From the NCBI GenBank assembly GCA_964539305.1, contig CAZIIM010000009.1, positions 1-64,000 on the forward strand: 64,000 bases of DNA, in the 5' to 3' direction. The translations under genes and the position numbers were made by a program. Position 1 is the stretch's first letter, and each line of letters opens with the position of its first letter. This stretch comes from CAZNUM01 sp964539305 (GTDB taxonomy: Bacteria; Fidelibacterota; Marinisomatia; Marinisomatales; TCS55). A model generated the notes under the pieces. The model had not been told where the DNA came from. It ran no database searches and saw only the letters and a program-made list of their open reading frames with translations. Below are positions 49,785 through 57,926 of the stretch, in pieces.

Positions 49785-50738
49785 ATGTCGGTGTCTATTG
49801 CAGTCCGGATGAAGGAAGAGGCCCGACGACTGGGGTTTGAGAAGGTAGGCATTGCCCGGGCCGCCAGAACACCGGTCGAGCAGCAACGGTTGGAGAACTG
49901 GTTAGATCAGGGTCTCCATGCCTCCATGGCATGGCTGGAAAAACGGCGGGAGGAACGGGGCAATTTGTTCGCGTATTTTCCTGAAGCAAAATCGGTCATT
50001 TCGGTTGGACTGAATTATTTTACCGGGTTCGATCAGAATGACCTGAATTCGGGCTACCATTTCAGCAATTACGCCTGGGGCGCGGATTACCACGCAGTGG
50101 TAAAATCCAAACTCTTCCATTTAAGGGATTGGCTTCAATTGGAATACCCGGAGTTGAAAGGGCTGGTTTGTGTCGATACGGCCCCGGTGATGGATAAAAT
50201 ATGGGCGCAACGGGCTGGCCTGGGCTGGGTGGGAAAACACACCAATTTAATCAGCCGCGAATATGGCAGCTGGCTGTTTTTAGGGGAATTGATAGTGGAT
50301 GTGGAATTGCCCTATGATTCCGAGTTTTCCCAGGACTTGTGCGGGACCTGTACCGCCTGCATCGATGCCTGTCCCACAAATGCCCTTACAGACTACCAGC
50401 TGGATGCAGGGAAATGCATTTCTTATTTAACGATCGAGCATTGGGGAGCATTCTCTCAAGAAACACCACCACTCCAACAATGGATTTACGGATGCGATAT
50501 TTGTCAGGAAGTATGTCCCTGGAATCGGAAATTTGCCCAGAGGACTCACCTGGAGGCATTTCAACCCCGACCGGAAATTTTAACCTGGAATGATCGGGAT
50601 TGGGAGCGCCTGGACGAGGAAGGATTTCGTAAATTGTTCCGGAATTCTGCTGTAAAGCGAACCAAATTTGATGGGCTGAAACGAAATATTTCAATCAATC
50701 GGTTCTCTCGGAAGGACCGGATCGGTAAGCATAACTAG
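49785..50738 (+). CDS. queG: Epoxyqueuosine reductase
   Basis: Reduces epoxyqueuosine to queuosine in tRNA using cobalamin and two [4Fe-4S] clusters. 317 residues. 'SVGLNYF' and 'DTAPVMDKIWAQRAGLGWVGKHTNLI' lie in the cobalamin-binding domain; the ferredoxin-type motifs are 'CGTCTACIDACPTNAL' and 'CDICQEVCPWN'. The start ATG 49785 is acceptable; 'MKEEARR' nine codons later is another option. tgt is on the same strand about 3 kb upstream. It shares a cobalamin need with MetH encoded further on. Confidence 0.94.
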   Translation: MSVSIAVRMKEEARRLGFEKVGIARAARTPVEQQRLENWLDQGLHASMAWLEKRREERGNLFAYFPEAKSVISVGLNYFTGFDQNDLNSGYHFSNYAWGADYHAVVKSKLFHLRDWLQLEYPELKGLVCVDTAPVMDKIWAQRAGLGWVGKHTNLISREYGSWLFLGELIVDVELPYDSEFSQDLCGTCTACIDACPTNALTDYQLDAGKCISYLTIEHWGAFSQETPPLQQWIYGCDICQEVCPWNRKFAQRTHLEAFQPRPEILTWNDRDWERLDEEGFRKLFRNSAVKRTKFDGLKRNISINRFSRKDRIGKHN

Positions 50739-50750
50739 GAGAATAGAATA

Positions 50751-51410
50751 ATGAAAGTGGGTGTCTTACTTTCCGGATGTGGATTTCAGGATGGGGCCGA
50801 AATTCATGAATCGGTTTTAACCATGCTGGCTCTGGACCGGGCAGGGGTGGAAATGGTTCTCATGGCTCCTAACATTGATCAGATGCACGTGGTGAATCAT
50901 CTCACGGGTGAGGAGATGGATGGGAATCGTAACGTTCTGGTGGAGTCGGCCCGCATTGCCCGGGGGAATATTGTGGATACGGCCACGGTCAACAGCGATG
51001 ATCTGGACGCTTTGATTTTGCCCGGCGGTTTTGGGGTGGCGAAGAATCTCAGCGATTATGCCATGACAGGGGCCGGGTGCGAAGTGAACCCGGATGTGGC
51101 TCGACTGGTAAAAGGCGTTCACAAAAGTGGGAAACCGGTGGGTGTCATCTGCATTGCACCGGCGGTCATGGCTAAAATCCTGTCAGAAATGGAGAAGTCA
51201 TCCGATCTCACCATCGGTTCGGATCAGGCGACGGCCAGCGATATTGAAGTCATGGGTTCCCGCCATGTGGTCTGTGCGGTGGAGGATATTGTGGTAGATA
51301 AAGAAAAAAAGGTGGTTTCCACACCGGCCTACATGGAGGCTCACTCCATTAAAGAAGCCGCCGCCGGTATTGAGAAGCTGGTTTCGACTGTGCTGGAACT
51401 GGCAGGTTAA
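50751..51410 (+). CDS. elbB: ElbB-like glyoxalase/amidotransferase-fold protein
   Basis: A DJ-1/PfpI-superfamily protein of 219 residues. 'VGVLLSGCGFQDGAEIHESVLTMLALDR' is the ElbB N-terminus; the nucleophile-elbow Cys is in 'VICIAPAVMA', with Glu in 'GAEIHES'. The late 'YMEAHSIKEAAAGIEKLV' is conserved. ElbB (formerly linked to isoprenoid synthesis) has weak glyoxalase activity; its real role is unclear. GAGAATAG precedes the ATG. Its 3' end overlaps the convergent gene by four bases. Confidence 0.93.
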   Translation: MKVGVLLSGCGFQDGAEIHESVLTMLALDRAGVEMVLMAPNIDQMHVVNHLTGEEMDGNRNVLVESARIARGNIVDTATVNSDDLDALILPGGFGVAKNLSDYAMTGAGCEVNPDVARLVKGVHKSGKPVGVICIAPAVMAKILSEMEKSSDLTIGSDQATASDIEVMGSRHVVCAVEDIVVDKEKKVVSTPAYMEAHSIKEAAAGIEKLVSTVLELAG

Positions 51411-52348
51411 TACCGCAAATCAATATCCATAGAACCCAGCCCCACATTTAAGTCCAAGGTGACCGTGGGCCGGGAATCGTCCCATTCAGGCGTGATCCAC
51501 TGATTTCCTGATTGCACCAGATCGTTAATCTCTACTCCGGACAGGAAATTCTCTTTCACCGTAGCCTGGACGTTGACATTTTTTGGCAGGATGAGTTCCA
51601 GGGAGCCCAGTCCTACATCTACATTGATTTCCAGGTCTTTCTGAATCTGGCCGCGGAAGTCCAGCTCTGCCGATCCCAGCCCTACCTTTACCTCTACCAG
51701 ATCAGCCCGTAAATACCCCAGCCCCCTGGCGGTGAAGGACCCCAGCCCATTGTTTATTTTCAGAGTGCGGCAGGTGATTTCATTCAGTTTATCGATCTGA
51801 AGTTGAACATCACTTAATCCGCAATCCAGATTCAGTTCCGATAACTGTAAGCCAGTCAAATCCAGCTGGGCTTCTCCTAACCCGAAGTTTAAATCCAGAT
51901 CCGTGGGGATATTCCCCGGCAGTTCGAACTCCAGTTCATTCTTTAATTGGTCCGTGTTTACCTTGAGTGATTTGATTTCATTCCAGGAGATGCTGGATGA
52001 ACGCTCATCATCGTTTGTTTTGGCACTAATATCCAGTATGCCGGTTAATCCTCTGGTTTTGTACTGGATCTTTGGTTTCGTCACAGAGGGGTAGTAGCGG
52101 ATTGATCCATCAATCATCCCGGGGCGATGGTTCGTTTTCAGATTCAGTCCCCCTAGATTGTAGTTTATGTACACCTGCAGCTGGTCAATATCACGAACGC
52201 GGTAATGGTAGTAATCCCGAACCCACCGTTCTTCCTCATCCATTCCCTGTTCACTCTGAATGGGATTGCTTCCTGCGGCAGGACCAGTATTCTGGCCCGT
52301 GACGATGGTGATCATCAGAAGAAGGGTCAATGGTATTGTCTGTTTCAT
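51407..52348 (-). CDS. Exported beta-solenoid protein, LiaF/DUF4097-like (toastrack) domain
   Basis: A 313-residue exported protein. The start at 52348 gives the signal peptide 'MKQTIPLTLLLMITIVTGQ'; it lies one base after the stop of the upstream gene. The mature C-terminal two thirds have short repeats around 'GLG-[SE]-[AM]-x-[LI]-D-[LF]' ('LNFGLGEAQLDLTG', 'NNGLGSFTARGLG', 'VGLGSAELDFRGQ', 'VGLGSLELILPK', 'VGLGSMDIDLRY'), the pattern of the LiaF C-terminal/DUF4097 family of single-sheet beta-solenoids. It is the last gene of the ECF-sigma operon. The mature N-terminal about 60 residues have no assignment. Confidence 0.75.
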   Translation of the reverse strand: MKQTIPLTLLLMITIVTGQNTGPAAGSNPIQSEQGMDEEERWVRDYYHYRVRDIDQLQVYINYNLGGLNLKTNHRPGMIDGSIRYYPSVTKPKIQYKTRGLTGILDISAKTNDDERSSSISWNEIKSLKVNTDQLKNELEFELPGNIPTDLDLNFGLGEAQLDLTGLQLSELNLDCGLSDVQLQIDKLNEITCRTLKINNGLGSFTARGLGYLRADLVEVKVGLGSAELDFRGQIQKDLEINVDVGLGSLELILPKNVNVQATVKENFLSGVEINDLVQSGNQWITPEWDDSRPTVTLDLNVGLGSMDIDLRY

Positions 52349-52349
52349 C

Positions 52350-53933
52350 TTAGAAAGAGTAGTTAATCCGCAGGGTCGTTTCATAGGGTCCGCTCCGGTC
52401 CAGTGGTTTGGCAATATTGATCATCCAGTCCAGGTCCTGGTCGTATTCCGTATCACCGATTCCGATTCCAATGGAAGAAATTCCTGCTTTTTTAATCCGG
52501 TCAAAATCGAAACTGTAATCGTCTTTCATCCAGGCATGGCCCCCATCGGCAAAGAGGGTAACCAGCCAGTCGTCACCAATGAATTCAGGTGTAATCATCA
52601 GTGCCAGATTCAACTGAGCCAGCATATCACCCTGCTGGAGTTTATAGGACTGGGCGCTGACAGATCCGAGTCCTCCCACGCCAAAATAACGATGGGAGGG
52701 AAGGGTCCCCTGTGTGGACCCCGCCACCAGTCGGGCCCGGAGTACCAGGCCAGGGGAAAATTCCCAGTTGGCAATGAATAACCCAAAGTTACGCCGGTTG
52801 ATCCGATTGAAGTCCGTGGCAAACAAGGAAGAAGAATCCTGTTCATTCTGAATGAATTCGCTCTTGAAGAGAAAAGCCAGGCCGGTTGCCAGGGGACTGT
52901 AACCGGGTGTTCGGGATCCAAGGGTGAGTTCATAATAATTAACGGTCTGGTTTTTGAGGGAAAGACCGGGACGAAGTTTCCGTTTTTTCTGGAACAGGCT
53001 GTACAAATCCAGAAGGGGAAGGGTGTCCTGTTCTGCCGCTACGGCCCGGAACTTCAGCCGCAGGAAAGGGGAGAAGTCAACGCCCAGGCCCACTTCCCAG
53101 CCCTTTTCTTCCCACCGGTCGTAAAAATCCTGCCGGGCCAGGAACGCGGCCAGGGAATTTTCTTTCCGGGGTAGACGGTAATTGTCATCGGTCCTGCTCT
53201 CTTTGAAAGCACTGCTATAAAGAATCAGATTACGATTGATTAAGAATGTTTTTTCCAGAGTGATGCGCCCGATATAGGTTGGCCGTACTCCAGGATGAAG
53301 TCGCACTCCCATGGACCAGCTGAACCGGAAACTGGAAAGGGAATGTCGGTCCCAGCGGGTGTTAAACGGCGTGAAAACAAACCCTTCATTGCGATTATAG
53401 ACGACCAGGGGCCACTTGGGGTGAATCCAGCTGGTGAGGGCCCGGTCCGAGCGCTGATCCAGGTTGAATTCCGTTCGTCCCTGAATATTGGACTCTTTGT
53501 CCGTCTCCCGGTAGATGAGCCCCTCCTGAAGGTTGGATTCAATAATTTTCCCGTTTATTGTAATATCCGGTTCCTTGTAAACATTTCCACCGATAGTAGC
53601 GATCTCTCCATTCACCGTACATCCGGATTTCAGGTAAGCATCACCACCGTACAGGGTGATTTTCCCATTCACCGTCCCATAAACCGTGAGATTGCCGCCG
53701 ATAATGCGCATGGAAACGGTTGACACCTGGCCTGAGTCCACCAACACGTCCTCCCGGAAAATGATTTCGTCAGTGGAAAGGCGTCGATTATTCTTTGAAC
53801 TATCTGGAATGGTGTTCGAATCGTCCGGCGCGTAAAAAACAGGGACAGGGTCCTTCGGTTGATTTGAGTTGTCCGGATTATTCTGGCTCAACCCCAAGGC
53901 CAGAAACATCAAGAAAATCATAAAACGTGGCAT
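52350..53933 (-). CDS. Bactofilin-like repeat segment fused to an outer-membrane beta-barrel
   Basis: A 527-residue exported protein; start ATG 53933 with AAAGGA eight bases upstream (a TTG at 53951 would overlap the previous gene). Signal peptide 'MPRFMIFLMFLALGLSQ'. After a Pro/Asp/Asn-rich linker comes a beta-helix of bactofilin style ('IIGGNLTVYGTVNGKITLYGG', then 'GCTVNGEIATIGGNVY' and 'DITINGKI'). The remaining 350 residues are strand-rich with Arg/aromatic belts and end in Phe ('LRINYSF'); 'YFGVGGLGSVSAQSYKLQQGDMLAQLNLALMI' resembles the end of Omp85-type barrels. Likely located in the outer membrane with the helix in the periplasm. Its fusion with a bactofilin-like helix is unusual. 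Confidence 0.72.
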   Translation of the reverse strand: MPRFMIFLMFLALGLSQNNPDNSNQPKDPVPVFYAPDDSNTIPDSSKNNRRLSTDEIIFREDVLVDSGQVSTVSMRIIGGNLTVYGTVNGKITLYGGDAYLKSGCTVNGEIATIGGNVYKEPDITINGKIIESNLQEGLIYRETDKESNIQGRTEFNLDQRSDRALTSWIHPKWPLVVYNRNEGFVFTPFNTRWDRHSLSSFRFSWSMGVRLHPGVRPTYIGRITLEKTFLINRNLILYSSAFKESRTDDNYRLPRKENSLAAFLARQDFYDRWEEKGWEVGLGVDFSPFLRLKFRAVAAEQDTLPLLDLYSLFQKKRKLRPGLSLKNQTVNYYELTLGSRTPGYSPLATGLAFLFKSEFIQNEQDSSSLFATDFNRINRRNFGLFIANWEFSPGLVLRARLVAGSTQGTLPSHRYFGVGGLGSVSAQSYKLQQGDMLAQLNLALMITPEFIGDDWLVTLFADGGHAWMKDDYSFDFDRIKKAGISSIGIGIGDTEYDQDLDWMINIAKPLDRSGPYETTLRINYSF

Positions 53934-53937
53934 TGTA

Positions 53938-55176
53938 TTAATCCTTTTCAATGATGATAGAGTTTGAGGATGTCCTCAGGTTCACATCGTAGGTGCCGCC
54001 ATTTATGATGCCCTCCCCGCGGACTTCATCCCCGCGGATGTAAATCCGAATGGGGAATTCGGAATCAATGACTCTGGTGGAGGCTTCATCTTCAACGATG
54101 GCTTCAATGGCGGCAGGGAAATTCGGGGGCAGTTCCAGCTGAATAATCCCCCGGCTGGTCTTTAACAACAAGTCGTGATTTTTTATTTCCCGGTCCCAGA
54201 CCTTGGTAATACGAATATCCCCGTTACTGGTCCGGGCAGACAGGGCCCCGTGGATCCGGTCACCGGTAATATCCCCGTTGCTGGTACTGACATCTGTTTC
54301 ACCGTAAATGGATTCCAGGTCGATATCTCCGCTGGAGGTTTTGGCTTCCACTGAGCCCCGCGCTTTACGGATGTCTATTCCGCCGCCGGAAGTGGAGACG
54401 ACTAAATTCCCCTCCACATCGTCCACTTCAATATCCCCACCGGAAGTGCGGCCCTGGATCCGGGACCCGGTAATATCGGTTAATTCAAGGTCACCGCCAC
54501 TGGTGTACACCTCCAGATTCCCGTTGCAGTCACTGACTTCAATATCGCCTCCAGAGGTGGTGGCGCTGGTTTTCCCGTCACAGCGTTCAATTTCAATGTC
54601 GCCCCCGGAAGTTTTAACAACCGACACTCCTTCAATATTTTCCAGCGTAATATCTCCTCCCGATGTACGTCCTGTAAATTTTCCGCTGATTGAAGTCGCT
54701 GTTACATCACCACCGCTCGTACTGGCTTGTAACTCGCCGGATAAATATTTTAAATCAATATCGCCACCGGCAGTCTGAACGCTGATATTAAACGCTTCCG
54801 GGAGGGTGATACGGTATTCGAACCGGGTCCGAATGGGGGAAGACCGTTTACCACTGATGACTTCGATCTGCGCCGGGGGGATCATACTTACCTTTGCCTT
54901 GTAATCCTTATAGACCGATTTGGCCTTCATCTTCGAGGCTGATTTAATGATGATTTTCTCAACAATGGTCACCGTATGGGTCGCTTCTCCCCCAATCTGT
55001 ATGTCACCGGTCACTTGAAGATTCAGGATTCGCTCCGGTCCTTTGGAATCATCAACGTCGAATTCATAGGTGGATTCTGCCACGAACCTGTTCTTACCGT
55101 CCAGTTCGAAAGTATCAAATAATTCCTGGGCCGAAAGAGCGCTTAAAGCCAGGAGCAGTAAAATCCCCTTTTTCAT
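53938..55176 (-). CDS. Exported DUF4097 protein with twelve T-S-G-G-D-I repeats
   Basis: A 412-residue exported protein (signal peptide MKKGILLLLALSALSAQ). An N-terminal beta domain (20-135, 'VTGDIQIGGEATHTVTIVEKI') is followed by about twelve repeats of 19-21 residues, each built round T-[SA]-x-G-[DGI]-[IVL] ('TAGGDIDL', 'TSGGDVTA', 'TSGGDITL', 'TSGGDIEI', 'TSSGDIDL', 'TSNGDIRI', 'TSRGIIQL' among them). This is the DUF4097 single-layer beta-solenoid. The repeated triplets make the DNA itself repetitive. It overlaps the anti-sigma-like gene by four bases. The role is unknown; a surface or periplasmic adhesin/scaffold is plausible. Confidence 0.85.
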   Translation of the reverse strand: MKKGILLLLALSALSAQELFDTFELDGKNRFVAESTYEFDVDDSKGPERILNLQVTGDIQIGGEATHTVTIVEKIIIKSASKMKAKSVYKDYKAKVSMIPPAQIEVISGKRSSPIRTRFEYRITLPEAFNISVQTAGGDIDLKYLSGELQASTSGGDVTATSISGKFTGRTSGGDITLENIEGVSVVKTSGGDIEIERCDGKTSATTSGGDIEVSDCNGNLEVYTSGGDLELTDITGSRIQGRTSGGDIEVDDVEGNLVVSTSGGGIDIRKARGSVEAKTSSGDIDLESIYGETDVSTSNGDITGDRIHGALSARTSNGDIRITKVWDREIKNHDLLLKTSRGIIQLELPPNFPAAIEAIVEDEASTRVIDSEFPIRIYIRGDEVRGEGIINGGTYDVNLRTSSNSIIIEKD

Positions 55177-56162
55177 GGAAGAACCTCGATTTTTTCCGTC
55201 TCGGTTAGTTCAGTCACTTCATCGAGGATTTCACTGGCTCGATCCCGGATGTAGGGGTTTTCATCCATGAGACTCACAACTCTGAGAGCCGGTATAATAT
55301 CACGGGTGGGTGATTTCCCTAATATGGCCAGTGCCCCCATCCGGATTGCTTCATTTTCATCCTCCAACAACAATTTGGTACAGGCTTCCATGATGGTTTT
55401 GTCCGGTTTAAAATTGCTCAGTTGTTCCAGTGCCTTTAACCGGATCCCCGAATTTGGATCGGATAAAACCGTTGAAACCAGAACCAGCTTCTTGTTGTCC
55501 AGATCGGGTACATTCGTCAATAATTTTAATGCTCTAAGCCGTTTTCCCGGGTTGGAATCATTCAGAATCAGGTAGTAAAGAATTTTTTGAATGGTTTCGT
55601 CCTTGAAATCACCGGAGATGTCAATGCTTCCCTTTGTTTCTAGGGCCATCTCCAGCTTATCATTATTCACCCCCGGTTCCAGCTTCACACTGGTCAGGTC
55701 GCCCCCTTGGATCAGATCCAGGATTTCACGGGAGGAGTAAGCGGGCGCCTGGGGCTGGGTTTCTGTAAATCTGGAAGGAAGAACGAGTCCGATTAAAAAA
55801 GCAATCATCACATAGGTAACCACGGCCCAGACCGGCTGACGGGGAGTGAATAAAGTTTCAACACCCTGATGAACCTTTTCCAACATTTTGGCAGGGAGCG
55901 AAGCCTGTTTCCGTTCCCGTTCCAGTTGAAGAATGCGACCCCGCAGCAGATTCCGCTGACCTTCCAAGTAGGATTCATCCAAAGAAATTTTCAGGGATGT
56001 TTCGGTCAGTTGCAGGGTAGACTGGATTTCGTCCAAATATTTTTGCAGGGCGGGTGTGGATTTTAATGCCGCTTCAAAAACCTCCCGTTCCCCTTTTGAC
56101 AGGGAATCCAGGGCATACAGCATGGCATTTTCTTTTAATGATTGACTGAGTTCCCTAGGCAT
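55173..56162 (-). CDS. Probable anti-sigma factor with periplasmic HEAT repeats
   Basis: A 329-residue single-pass membrane protein. Residues 1-110 are cytoplasmic and begin like anti-sigma factors ('NAMLYALDSLSKGEREVFEAALKSTPALQKYLDEI', the RskA/RsgI-type helical domain without a zinc motif), with a heptad-rich segment (60-85). TM is 111-129. The periplasmic part (130-329) carries four to five HEAT-type repeats ('LNDSNPGKRLRALKLLTNVPD', 'DPNSGIRLKALEQLSNFKPD', 'DENEAIRMGALAILGKSPTRD', 'ENPYIRDRASEILDEV'). The gene overlaps the ECF sigma gene by eight bases. I infer that it holds the sigma factor and that its HEAT domain senses an envelope ligand. The assignment as anti-sigma is by position and domain pattern only. 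Confidence 0.75.
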   Translation of the reverse strand: MPRELSQSLKENAMLYALDSLSKGEREVFEAALKSTPALQKYLDEIQSTLQLTETSLKISLDESYLEGQRNLLRGRILQLERERKQASLPAKMLEKVHQGVETLFTPRQPVWAVVTYVMIAFLIGLVLPSRFTETQPQAPAYSSREILDLIQGGDLTSVKLEPGVNNDKLEMALETKGSIDISGDFKDETIQKILYYLILNDSNPGKRLRALKLLTNVPDLDNKKLVLVSTVLSDPNSGIRLKALEQLSNFKPDKTIMEACTKLLLEDENEAIRMGALAILGKSPTRDIIPALRVVSLMDENPYIRDRASEILDEVTELTETEKIEVLP

Positions 56163-56709
56163 AACGGTACTCCTCTAACTCCTGTCTGAGCTTTTCCATG
56201 GTGCGGAATAAATATTTTTTTACGGTTCCTTCACCGATATCCATAATGACGGCAATTTCCCGGATTTTGAGTCCCTGAAGATGTTTCAGCATAAAAACGG
56301 TCTTCTGCTTCACCGGCAGTTTCTGGGCGGCGTCCTTTACGGCTGCCATCACTTCCTGACGGTCAGAGGTAAGATCTTCTTCGTCTGGGATCTGATTTAT
56401 GAGGGAATCCGACAGGCCATCTTCTTCCTGATACTTGTATTTTGACAACTTCCGGTTCAGGTTATAGAATGTATTTACTGTGATGCGATAGAGCCAGGTG
56501 TAAAATTCACTTTTGAATTGAAAATGCTTCAAACTCCGGTAAGCCTTGATAAAGACTTCCTGGTAGAGGTCTTCTGCATCCTGCGGATTCCGGGTCAGTT
56601 GGTAGGCGAGTGTCATAATTCTTTCATCGTGGAGTGCGACCAGTTTTTGGAATGCATTCGCATCTCCAGTCTGGGCTTCCAAAATAAGTTGTCGAATTTC
56701 TTTGTCCAA
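56155..56709 (-). CDS. ECF-type RNA polymerase sigma factor
   Basis: A 184-residue sigma-70 family factor with regions 2 and 4 only. Region 2: 'YQLTRNPQDAEDLYQEVFIKAYRSLKHFQFKSEFYTWLYRITVNTFYNLNR'; region 4: 'KLPVKQKTVFMLKHLQGLKIREIAVIMDIGEGTVKKYLFRTMEKL', with the HTH at 'REIAVIMDIGEGTVKKYLFRT'. The start is TTG 56709 (upstream AGAG); there is no closer ATG that keeps region 2 whole. It leads an operon with a membrane anti-sigma-like protein and three exported beta-repeat or barrel proteins, which points to control of the cell envelope. Confidence 0.93.
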   Translation of the reverse strand: MDKEIRQLILEAQTGDANAFQKLVALHDERIMTLAYQLTRNPQDAEDLYQEVFIKAYRSLKHFQFKSEFYTWLYRITVNTFYNLNRKLSKYKYQEEDGLSDSLINQIPDEEDLTSDRQEVMAAVKDAAQKLPVKQKTVFMLKHLQGLKIREIAVIMDIGEGTVKKYLFRTMEKLRQELEEYRYA

Positions 56710-56745
56710 TTTTCTCTAACGTCACACAGGATATGACACCTGGCT

Positions 56746-56751
56746 ATTATA
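56746..56751 (-). promoter_or_regulatory. Possible -10 element for the ECF sigma operon
   Basis: On the minus strand the hexamer TATAAT stands about 36 bases before the sigma start codon, in the gap between mdh and the sigma operon. No good TTGACA-like -35 lies 16-18 bases upstream; a TTGACC is 33 bases away. It may be a housekeeping promoter or chance. Confidence 0.3.
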
Positions 56752-56810
56752 AAAGGTTGTCTCTTACCGACCCCTTTTTACTCCGGTCAATTTACGATGG
56801 AATCCGGATC

Positions 56811-56841
56811 AAAATAGAAAACCCTCCCACCGGGAGGGTTT
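56811..56841 (-). terminator. Intrinsic terminator after mdh
   Basis: A perfect 10-bp stem, AAACCCTCCC (56819-56828) and GGGAGGGTTT (56832-56841), with a three-base loop. On the minus strand it lies 27 bases behind the mdh stop and is followed by TTCTATTTT. It separates mdh from the ECF sigma operon. Confidence 0.85.
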
Positions 56842-56867
56842 CACAAGACCGTTTTAGTAATTGGTGG

Positions 56868-57803
56868 TTATAACCCGGTTTTGGCCACGGTTTGTTTCAC
56901 CGCTTCCAGGGTATTCTGAAGGGCGGTTTTTTCTTCTTCCTGGAGTTCGAATTCCAGAATTTTTTCAATACCGCCGGCACCAATCACCGAGGGAACACCG
57001 ATGAAATAACCGTCTATCCCGAATTCACCTTCGCAATAGGAGGCACAGGGGATAAGTCGTTTCTTGTCTCGCAGGAAGGATTCCGCCATCTCGATGGCCG
57101 ACTGGGCGGGGGCGTAAAAAGCGGAACCGTTTCCAAACAGTTTTACAATTTCACCACCGGCGAAACGGGTACGATGGACAATAACATCCAAACGGTCTTT
57201 GGGAATGAGTTCCTCTACGGGAACCCCTCCCACCGTTGCCAGACGCGTAATGGGTACCATGGAATCACCATGTCCCCCCAGAACCATGCAGGTCACGTCC
57301 TGGACCGAGAAACCGGTTTCCATGGCAATGAAGGTCCGGAAGCGGGCACTGTCCAAAGCCCCGGCCATTCCGACGACTTTCTGCTTGGGGAAGCCGGATA
57401 TTTTGTAAAAGGCATAGACCATGGCGTCCAGCGGATTGGAAATCACAATGACAAAAGCATTGGGGGCCCATTGCTTCACATTCGTGGCCACGTCTTTAAT
57501 GATGCCCAGATTAATTTCCAGCAGGTCTTCCCGATCCATTCCCGGTTTACGGGGCACCCCAGCCGTAATAATAATGACATCGGCATTCTCGATATCTTCA
57601 TAATTCGATGTCCCCGTAATCGTTACGTCGTAACCATCATGGGGCCGCAACTGCATAATGTCCAGCGCTTTCCCTTTCACCATTCCTTCGGCGTTGGGAA
57701 TATCAAAAATGACCACATCCCCTAATTCTTTCTGGGCGGCCAGGAGCGCCAGATTGCCCCCAATTTGTCCACCGCCAATAAGTGCGATTTTTGCTTTAGA
57801 CAT
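56868..57803 (-). CDS. mdh: Malate dehydrogenase (LDH-like type)
   Basis: Oxidises malate to oxaloacetate with NAD+ in the TCA cycle. 311 residues. 'KIALIGGGQIGGNLALLAA' is the NAD-binding loop, Asp in 'VVIFDIPNAEG' selects NAD, 'GVPRKPGMDREDLLEIN' has the mobile-loop Arg pair (the Arg at this site favours malate over lactate), 'GALDSARFRTFIA' holds substrate Arg, and 'VLGGHGDSMVP' contains the catalytic His. It stands alone between two terminators. Confidence 0.95.
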   Translation of the reverse strand: MSKAKIALIGGGQIGGNLALLAAQKELGDVVIFDIPNAEGMVKGKALDIMQLRPHDGYDVTITGTSNYEDIENADVIIITAGVPRKPGMDREDLLEINLGIIKDVATNVKQWAPNAFVIVISNPLDAMVYAFYKISGFPKQKVVGMAGALDSARFRTFIAMETGFSVQDVTCMVLGGHGDSMVPITRLATVGGVPVEELIPKDRLDVIVHRTRFAGGEIVKLFGNGSAFYAPAQSAIEMAESFLRDKKRLIPCASYCEGEFGIDGYFIGVPSVIGAGGIEKILEFELQEEEKTALQNTLEAVKQTVAKTGL

Positions 57804-57872
57804 AATTTCCCCTTTTCAATTTATTGTGGTAATAATGACAGGTAGAAATTACACTGATCCGAGGGATTTGAT

Positions 57873-57900
57873 ATAAAAAAACCCTGCCGGAGACAGGGTT
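57873..57900 (-). terminator. Intrinsic terminator after rplU-rpmA
   Basis: On the minus strand AACCCTG (revcomp of 57894-57900) and CAGGGTT (revcomp of 57880-57886) form a 7-bp stem with a seven-base loop, followed by a run of seven Ts. It lies 26 bases after the rpmA stop. Confidence 0.85.
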
Positions 57901-57926
57901 GGTAGAGGGTGAAATTAGATAGGTTT

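Noticed and set aside
54308..54778. 156-codon plus-strand open frame rich in Ser-Pro-Pro
   Set aside because: Antisense of the repeat region of the DUF4097 gene; its repetition only mirrors the T-S-G-G-D repeats.
56892..57725. 277-codon open frame on the plus strand
   Set aside because: Antisense to mdh, which has all family motifs; a codon-bias shadow.
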